From Phoenicimicrobium sp964438695 (GTDB lineage Bacteria > Atribacterota > Phoenicimicrobiia > Phoenicimicrobiales > Phoenicimicrobiaceae), in assembly GCA_964438695.1 (NCBI GenBank), contig CAYTKP010000010.1, positions 1 through 27,087 on the forward strand: a stretch of 27,087 bases of DNA. The letters run 5' to 3'. Below the pieces are notes generated by a model that ran no database searches, was not told the origin of the DNA, and worked only from the letters and a program-made list of their open reading frames with translations. Below, piece after piece: positions 23,202-27,087 of this stretch; the stretch's first letter is position 1; each line of letters opens with the position of its first letter. Both the position numbers and the translations under genes were made by a program.

Positions 23202-24362
23202 ATGAACTATTTTTTAAATGAAGAACAAGAGATGATAAGAGATTTAGTAAAAGAGATTGCCCAGGAGAAGGTTGCCCCATTAGCTGCTGAATTAGATGAA
23301 AAAGGAGAATTTCCCTGGGAGTTAATAAAATTATTTGCGGAATCAGACCTTTTTGCCTTATTCGTCCCCGAGGAATATGGCGGGTTAGGTAAGGGTGTTT
23401 TAGACCTGTGTATTGTCGTAGAGGAATTAAGTAAAGCTTGTGCCGGAGTTTCTGTAACTTATGCTGCAAGTGCTTTAGGGACTTATCCTATTATATTATT
23501 TGGTTCAGAAGAACAAAAAAAGAAGTATCTCCCGGCGATAGCTAAAGGAGAAAAACTGACTGCTTTTGGCTTGACGGAATCAGATGCGGGTAGTGATGCC
23601 GGAGGGATTCGTACAGCTGCGGTGCGGGATGGTGATTACTATATTTTAAATGGCAATAAACAGTGGATTACTAATGGAGGAGAAGCGGAAATTTATACAG
23701 TAATTGCTCTAACTGATAGAGCAAAAGGTAGTCGGGGTGCTTCGGCTTTTATAGTAGAGAAGGATACTCCTGGGTTTGGCTTTGGTAAAAAAGAGAATAA
23801 AATGGGAATTCGTTGTTCCGCGACTCGAGAGCTAATTTTTAATAATTGTCGGATTCCTAAAGAAAATTTGTTGGGAAGGGAAGGTATGGGCTTTTTGGTA
23901 GCTATGAGAACCTTAGATAAATCGAGACCAGGAGTGGCGGCTCAAGCTATAGGAATTGCCCAAGGAGCGTTGGATGATGCGGTGAAATATGCCCGAGAAA
24001 GGATTCAATTTGGGAAACCCATCTCTTCCTTCCAGGGGATTCAATTTATGTTAGCTGATATGGCAACTCAAATTGAAGCAGCCCGGGCATTACTTTATGC
24101 AGGTGCTCGTTATATTGATAGTGGAGCAAAAGATATTTCTAAAATATCGTCAATGACTAAACTATTTGCTTCTGATGTAGCAATGAAGGTTACTACAGAT
24201 GCCGTACAAATTTTTGGCGGTTATGGTTATATGAAAGATTATCCGGTAGAAAAAAGGATGAGAGATGCCAAGATTACTCAAATATATGAGGGAACCAATC
24301 AGATACAAAGAGAAATTATCGCTTTACAACTGATTAAAGAAGCCGCTAAAAGTAGGGCATAA
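23202..24362 (+). CDS. Acyl-CoA dehydrogenase (short-chain/butyryl-CoA type)
   Basis: A 386-residue flavoprotein, the normal length. The N-terminal helical domain opens NEEQEMIRDLVKEIAQEKVAPLAAELDEKGEFPWEL. The FAD/substrate stretch is FGLTESDAGSDAGG, followed by QWITNGGEA. The C-terminal domain carries the RIQFGKPISSFQGIQFMLADMAT and QIFGGYGYMKDYPVEKRMRDAKITQIYEGTNQIQR motifs. Catalytic base Glu363 sits in YEGTNQ, the position used by short-chain and butyryl-CoA enzymes. It interconverts acyl-CoA and 2-enoyl-CoA, passing electrons to an electron-transferring flavoprotein that is not in the window. In a fermenter it probably runs as enoyl-CoA reductase, taking the product of a dehydratase such as that at 15.5-18.7 kb (inference). 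The ATG at 23202 is chosen over TTG at 23199 for its distance from GGAGG (23189-23193). Confidence 0.9.
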   Translation: MNYFLNEEQEMIRDLVKEIAQEKVAPLAAELDEKGEFPWELIKLFAESDLFALFVPEEYGGLGKGVLDLCIVVEELSKACAGVSVTYAASALGTYPIILFGSEEQKKKYLPAIAKGEKLTAFGLTESDAGSDAGGIRTAAVRDGDYYILNGNKQWITNGGEAEIYTVIALTDRAKGSRGASAFIVEKDTPGFGFGKKENKMGIRCSATRELIFNNCRIPKENLLGREGMGFLVAMRTLDKSRPGVAAQAIGIAQGALDDAVKYARERIQFGKPISSFQGIQFMLADMATQIEAARALLYAGARYIDSGAKDISKISSMTKLFASDVAMKVTTDAVQIFGGYGYMKDYPVEKRMRDAKITQIYEGTNQIQREIIALQLIKEAAKSRA

Positions 24363-24403
24363 TCTAAAAAGTATATAATATAGTAATATATGAATGTATG
24401 GTA

Positions 24404-24425
24404 TGGGTACGATGCATTGTACCCA
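24404..24425. repeat. REP-like palindrome 1
   Basis: Arms TGGGTAC (24404-24410) and GTACCCA (24419-24425) enclose GATGCATT, itself almost palindromic, so the RNA stem can extend to 10 bp. It is related to the next element by paired substitutions. Confidence 0.7.
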
Positions 24426-24447
24426 CAGGGAAAAGCAATAATATTAG

Positions 24448-24473
24448 TAAGGGCACAATTCATTGTGCCCTTA
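24448..24473. repeat. REP-like palindrome 2
   Basis: Perfect 12-bp arms TAAGGGCACAAT (24448-24459) and ATTGTGCCCTTA (24462-24473) with a 2-bp centre. Its core differs from palindrome 1 at two pairs of positions that compensate in the stem. The pair may also act as a terminator for the acyl-CoA dehydrogenase gene, although no T tract follows. Confidence 0.75.
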
Positions 24474-24582
24474 CCGCTTAATTATAACCAAAAATTATAA
24501 TTTGCTATAAAATTGTCTTTAGCGTCAGATACATAACCTAATTAGAATATTTTTTGGTATTTAGGAAATAACTATATTATTC

Positions 24583-24611
24583 TTACCATATTTACTGATA
24601 TTTGATATAAT
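24583..24611 (+). promoter_or_regulatory. Promoter for the DUF2229/activase locus
   Basis: TTACCA (24583-24588), a 17-bp spacer and TATAAT (24606-24611), preceded by TG for an extended -10 (TGATATAAT). The predicted start is at about 24618. It gives the locus its own transcript, separate from the acyl-CoA dehydrogenase gene. Confidence 0.6.
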
Positions 24612-24617
24612 GTAGAC

Positions 24618-24762
24618 AAAAAAGAAAACCTTTGCTCTTTCTAAAGCCTTACAAGTAATGTTCTTAGTTCCCGGCTAAAAGTTTGTTAATGAACAGATTT
24701 AAGAAAAGAGGAGAAAGTCTCGGAGAAAGAAAAAACCATCCCTGGTTACTTGGAGGTGTAAA
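24618..24762 (+). other. 145-nt leader upstream of the DUF2229 gene
   Basis: Noncoding, with short hairpin potential (TGTT/AACA arms near 24684-24695). It ends in a good GGAGGT ribosome site. I do not recognise a known riboswitch in it. It is long enough to carry a regulatory RNA, but nothing here shows that it does. Confidence 0.3.
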
Positions 24763-25758
24763 ATGATGGGAAATTTAAAAATTGGAATACCACAGGCACT
24801 ACTTTATTATGAATACTTTCCCCTATGGAAAAATTTTTTAGAGGGTTTAGGGGCGGAAGTAGTTACCTCTGGTCCCACCACCAAAGAGATACTCGATTTA
24901 GGAGTAAGATCAGCTATTAGTGAAATATGTTTCCCAGTCAAGGTATTTTATGGCCATATAATGAGTTTAAAAGACAAGGTAGATTACCTGTTTATCCCTC
25001 GGATGGTCTGTGTAGAAAAAGGTGCTTATTTTTGTCCTAAGTTCTTAGGTCTTCCTGATATGGTTAAAAGTTCTCTTTCTTCTCTTCCGCCCCTTATTAA
25101 ACCTACTATTGATATAAGAGAATCGACTACTAGTTTTAAAAACTCCTTTTTGGCAGTTGGAAAACTAATTACAAACAATTCTAAAAAGATATATCAATCT
25201 TTTTATAAAGCACAGAAAAGTTTTCATCTATATTTACAATCAAAAGAAAATGAATTAAATCCCGAAATTATTAATACTAACCAGCAATCTTGTACGAAAT
25301 TACCCCAAAATAATTTAAAAAATTCTCTTAATATTGCTCTTCTAGGTCATTCGTATCTGGTCTATGATGCTTTTATTAATTTAAATTTAATTTCTAAATT
25401 GAAAAGGACTAAAATAGATGTCTTAACTGCTGAAATGGTTAGAAGGCAAAATATAGAAAAGCAACTTAAAAAGTTACGTAAACCCATTTTCTGGACTCTT
25501 TCTAAGAAGATAGTAGGTTCAGCTTTTTATTTTCTAGAAAAGAAAATTGATGGGATAATCCATCTTACTTCTTTTGAATGTGGGGAAGATTCTATGATTG
25601 GAGAATTAATTCGTCAAGAAAGTCTTAAATATTCCTCGGTGGCGTATACCGAATTTGTCTTTGATGAACATACTGGGGAGGCAGGAATTGACACTCGAAC
25701 TGAGGCTTTTATAGATATGATTATAAGGAGGAAAAGATATGAAAGTAACCATACCTAA
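24763..25758 (+). CDS. DUF2229 / 2-hydroxyglutaryl-CoA dehydratase-related protein
   Basis: A 331-residue protein related to the DUF2229 (PF09989) region that accompanies CoA-substrate activases. It begins KIGIPQALLYYEYFPLWKNFLEGLGAEVV, then TTKEILDLGVRSAISEICFPVKVFYGH with Cys56, PRMVCVEKGAYFCPKFLG with Cys83 and Cys91, and TSFECGEDSMIGEL with Cys273. It ends FDEHTGEAGIDTRTEAFIDMI. The conserved cysteines may bind an Fe-S cluster. The middle (~115-195) is a less conserved, charged, Asn/Lys/Ser-rich linker. GGAGGT precedes the ATG. The 3' end overlaps the next gene by 20 bp. In many anaerobes these domains are fused with two activase domains in one large polypeptide; here they are separate genes. 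The reaction is unknown. Confidence 0.8.
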   Translation: MMGNLKIGIPQALLYYEYFPLWKNFLEGLGAEVVTSGPTTKEILDLGVRSAISEICFPVKVFYGHIMSLKDKVDYLFIPRMVCVEKGAYFCPKFLGLPDMVKSSLSSLPPLIKPTIDIRESTTSFKNSFLAVGKLITNNSKKIYQSFYKAQKSFHLYLQSKENELNPEIINTNQQSCTKLPQNNLKNSLNIALLGHSYLVYDAFINLNLISKLKRTKIDVLTAEMVRRQNIEKQLKKLRKPIFWTLSKKIVGSAFYFLEKKIDGIIHLTSFECGEDSMIGELIRQESLKYSSVAYTEFVFDEHTGEAGIDTRTEAFIDMIIRRKRYESNHT

Positions 25759-26863
25759 TTTAGGTAATCTTACTTCTATCGCAGGGAAATCATTACTTTC
25801 TAATCTGGGGCACGAGGTTATTTTACCTCCACCTAATACTAAAAGAACTCTTGACTTGGGGGTAAGGTATGCTCCGGAGTATTGCTGTCTCCCTCTAAAG
25901 ATTGTGCTGGGTAATTTTATTGAAGCCATAGAGAAAGGAGCAGATACAATTATAATGGTGGGAGGATGGGGACCCTGTAGATTCGGATATTATGCCGAGA
26001 TTCAAAGAATGATTTTAAAAAGTTTAGGCTATAAATTTAAAATGATTATTTTAGAAGTCCCTCGAGGGAATCTTATTCGCATATTAAGATCTGTAAATTT
26101 ACTTCGAAATAAACAATCATTATCTTCTTTGATTAAGGCAGGGAAAATAGCTTGGAGTAAAGTTATTGCTATAGAGGATTTAGAGAAAGAGGCTTTAACG
26201 ACCAGACCTCGAGAAAACCTAAAAGGGGAAACCTCTCGAATACTTAAAAGAGGTCTTTCTTTGATTGATAAGGCTAATTCTATTGGAGAGATAGAAAAGA
26301 TTAAGCAACAGATTATAAAAAAATTTAACGAGATAAAAACAAAGAAAGATGAAGAGTTAATCAGGGTGAAACTAGTAGGAGAATTTTATGTAGCTCTTGA
26401 GCCTTTTGTTAATCATAACATTGAAGAGAAGCTTGGTTATTTAGGAGTAGAAGTGGAAAGAGGAGTAAGTGTTCAACCCTGGATTACTTCCGCATTTAAT
26501 TTAGATTTCTTAAAGGTTGGACACCAAAAAGAAGAAAATCCTATTGAAAAAGCGGCAAACCCTTATCTTCCCCAATCAGTGGGTGGAGAAGGACAACCTA
26601 CAGTGGGGAATATTGTACTTGCTTCAGAAAAGGGATTTGATGGGGCGATTCAAGTAGTGCCTTTTACTTGTATGCCGGAGATTGTCGCCGAGACTGTTAA
26701 TAAAAAAGTAAGCGAAGACCTTAATTTTCCTGTACTTACTTTGATTTTTGATGAACAGACTGGGGAAGAAGGTCTAAATACCAGGTTGGAGGCCTTTATA
26801 GACCTTTTAAAATCGAAAAAATATAATAAGCATTCACCCTTTACTAAGAAAGATGTATCTTAA
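25739..26863 (+). CDS. CoA-activase-associated Cys-rich protein (COG3581-like), paralogue of the preceding gene
   Basis: A 374-residue protein sharing the layout of its neighbour: VTIPNLGNLTSIAGKSLLSNLGHEVILPPPNTKRTLDLGVRYAPEYCCLPLKIVLGN with Cys49-Cys50, GGWGPCRFGYYAEIQRMIL with Cys80, PFTCMPEIVAETV with Cys311, and a terminal FDEQTGEEGLNTRLEAFIDLL. The shared frame TK..LDLGVR.A..E.C.P.K...G shows that the two are paralogues. The ~175-residue middle is helical and charged. AAGGAGG in the end of the preceding gene places the ATG at 25739 (20-bp overlap), so translation is coupled. It is predicted to bind an Fe-S cluster and to work with the activase that starts at 26981. No substrate can be named. 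The COG3581 label is from memory of the family pattern. Confidence 0.78.
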   Translation: MKVTIPNLGNLTSIAGKSLLSNLGHEVILPPPNTKRTLDLGVRYAPEYCCLPLKIVLGNFIEAIEKGADTIIMVGGWGPCRFGYYAEIQRMILKSLGYKFKMIILEVPRGNLIRILRSVNLLRNKQSLSSLIKAGKIAWSKVIAIEDLEKEALTTRPRENLKGETSRILKRGLSLIDKANSIGEIEKIKQQIIKKFNEIKTKKDEELIRVKLVGEFYVALEPFVNHNIEEKLGYLGVEVERGVSVQPWITSAFNLDFLKVGHQKEENPIEKAANPYLPQSVGGEGQPTVGNIVLASEKGFDGAIQVVPFTCMPEIVAETVNKKVSEDLNFPVLTLIFDEQTGEEGLNTRLEAFIDLLKSKKYNKHSPFTKKDVS

Positions 26864-26980
26864 TTAATCTGTTCTACTTCTTTTATTCCTTCGAAAGTGG
26901 GAATCAGGAGTGAAATACAGTAAAAGAAAATCTGAGTGATCATAGATGAATATAAAGTTTTACTAGAGGAGGCTAAAAAA

Positions 26981-27087
26981 GTGGCAGAATTTTTAGGAAT
27001 AGATGTGGGTTCGATAAGTACAAACTTGGTTCTTATTAATGAAAAAGGAGAAGTTTTAAGTGAGGTATATCTTAGGACAGAGGGGCA
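26981..27087 (+). CDS. CoA-substrate-specific enzyme activase (3' truncated by window)
   Basis: Only the first 35 codons are visible: GTG start at 26981 with GAGGAGG (26966-26972) 8 bp before it, then AEFLGIDVGSISTNLVLINEKGEVLSEVYLRTEG. The LGIDVGSISTNLVLI loop is the first phosphate-binding motif of the BadF/BadG/BcrA/BcrD ASKHA ATPase family, and matches the activase at 17953 in layout (GLDIGSLTIKVVIF). It lies 117 bp after the preceding gene, probably in the same operon. The likely role is ATP-driven reduction of the two upstream partners. Whether it has one or two activase domains cannot be seen. Confidence 0.85.
   Translation, partial: MAEFLGIDVGSISTNLVLINEKGEVLSEVYLRTEG

Noticed and set aside
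1..27087. tRNA, rRNA and CRISPR elements
   Set aside because: No T-loop/anticodon-type structures, no rRNA-like conserved blocks and no regularly spaced direct repeats were found by reading.

Overview
This AT-rich window looks like a piece of a metagenome-assembled genome from an anaerobic, amino-acid- or organic-acid-fermenting bacterium. An exact 100-N scaffold gap with duplicated flanks supports assembly from metagenomic contigs. Two loci of the 2-hydroxyacyl-CoA dehydratase/activase superfamily, which is oxygen-sensitive radical chemistry of strict anaerobes, support the lifestyle. A butyryl-CoA-dehydrogenase-like protein, a branched-chain amino-acid ABC importer, and families common in thermophiles and archaea (adenosine-specific kinase PF04008, DUF763) add to it. 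A lineage such as Atribacterota (JS1) or a deep anaerobic Clostridia-like group would fit, but this is an inference from gene content and base composition; no rRNA or tRNA gene is present to settle it.

Layout. (1) 2-697: the end of a secreted 5'-nucleotidase with a LysM domain, followed by a terminator. (2) 1022-5958: a complete Liv-type operon (binding protein, two permeases, two ATPases), with a promoter overlapped by a perfect dyad and a strong hairpin between the binding-protein gene and the permeases. (3) 5961-8186: a polysaccharide deacetylase with an Ig-like tail, then two divergent repressor genes (XRE+S24 peptidase-like, and a 77-residue HTH protein) sharing an operator-rich 159-bp intergenic region. 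(4) 8361-9938: a soluble GAF-GAF-GGDEF diguanylate cyclase. (5) 9982-14066, minus strand: HAD hydrolase, DUF763, DUF72 and an MFS transporter. (6) 14354-18732, plus strand: adenosine-specific kinase, a PspC membrane protein, then a compact trio of two HGD-D dehydratase-like subunits and their [4Fe-4S] ATPase activator. (7) 18733-19021: terminator and a scaffold gap. (8) 18988-24362: QueG-like Fe-S protein with HEAT repeats, polymer-forming (bactofilin-like) membrane protein, a Nat-type ABC exporter pair, and an acyl-CoA dehydrogenase. (9) 24404-24473: two REP-like palindromes. (10) 24583-27087: a promoter and unexplained leader, then a second activase-type locus (DUF2229 protein, a paralogous Cys-rich partner, and the start of a large activase) that runs off the window.

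How the genes may work together (inference). Liv import supplies amino acids. These can be converted to 2-hydroxyacyl-CoAs, dehydrated by the radical enzyme at 15.5-18.7 kb to enoyl-CoAs, and reduced by the acyl-CoA dehydrogenase as electron sinks. The locus at 24.8-27.1 kb belongs to the same ATP-driven Fe-S electron-injection superfamily, but its substrate is unknown. It is the best candidate in the window for an undescribed system. No CRISPR array, transposase, tRNA or rRNA was seen.
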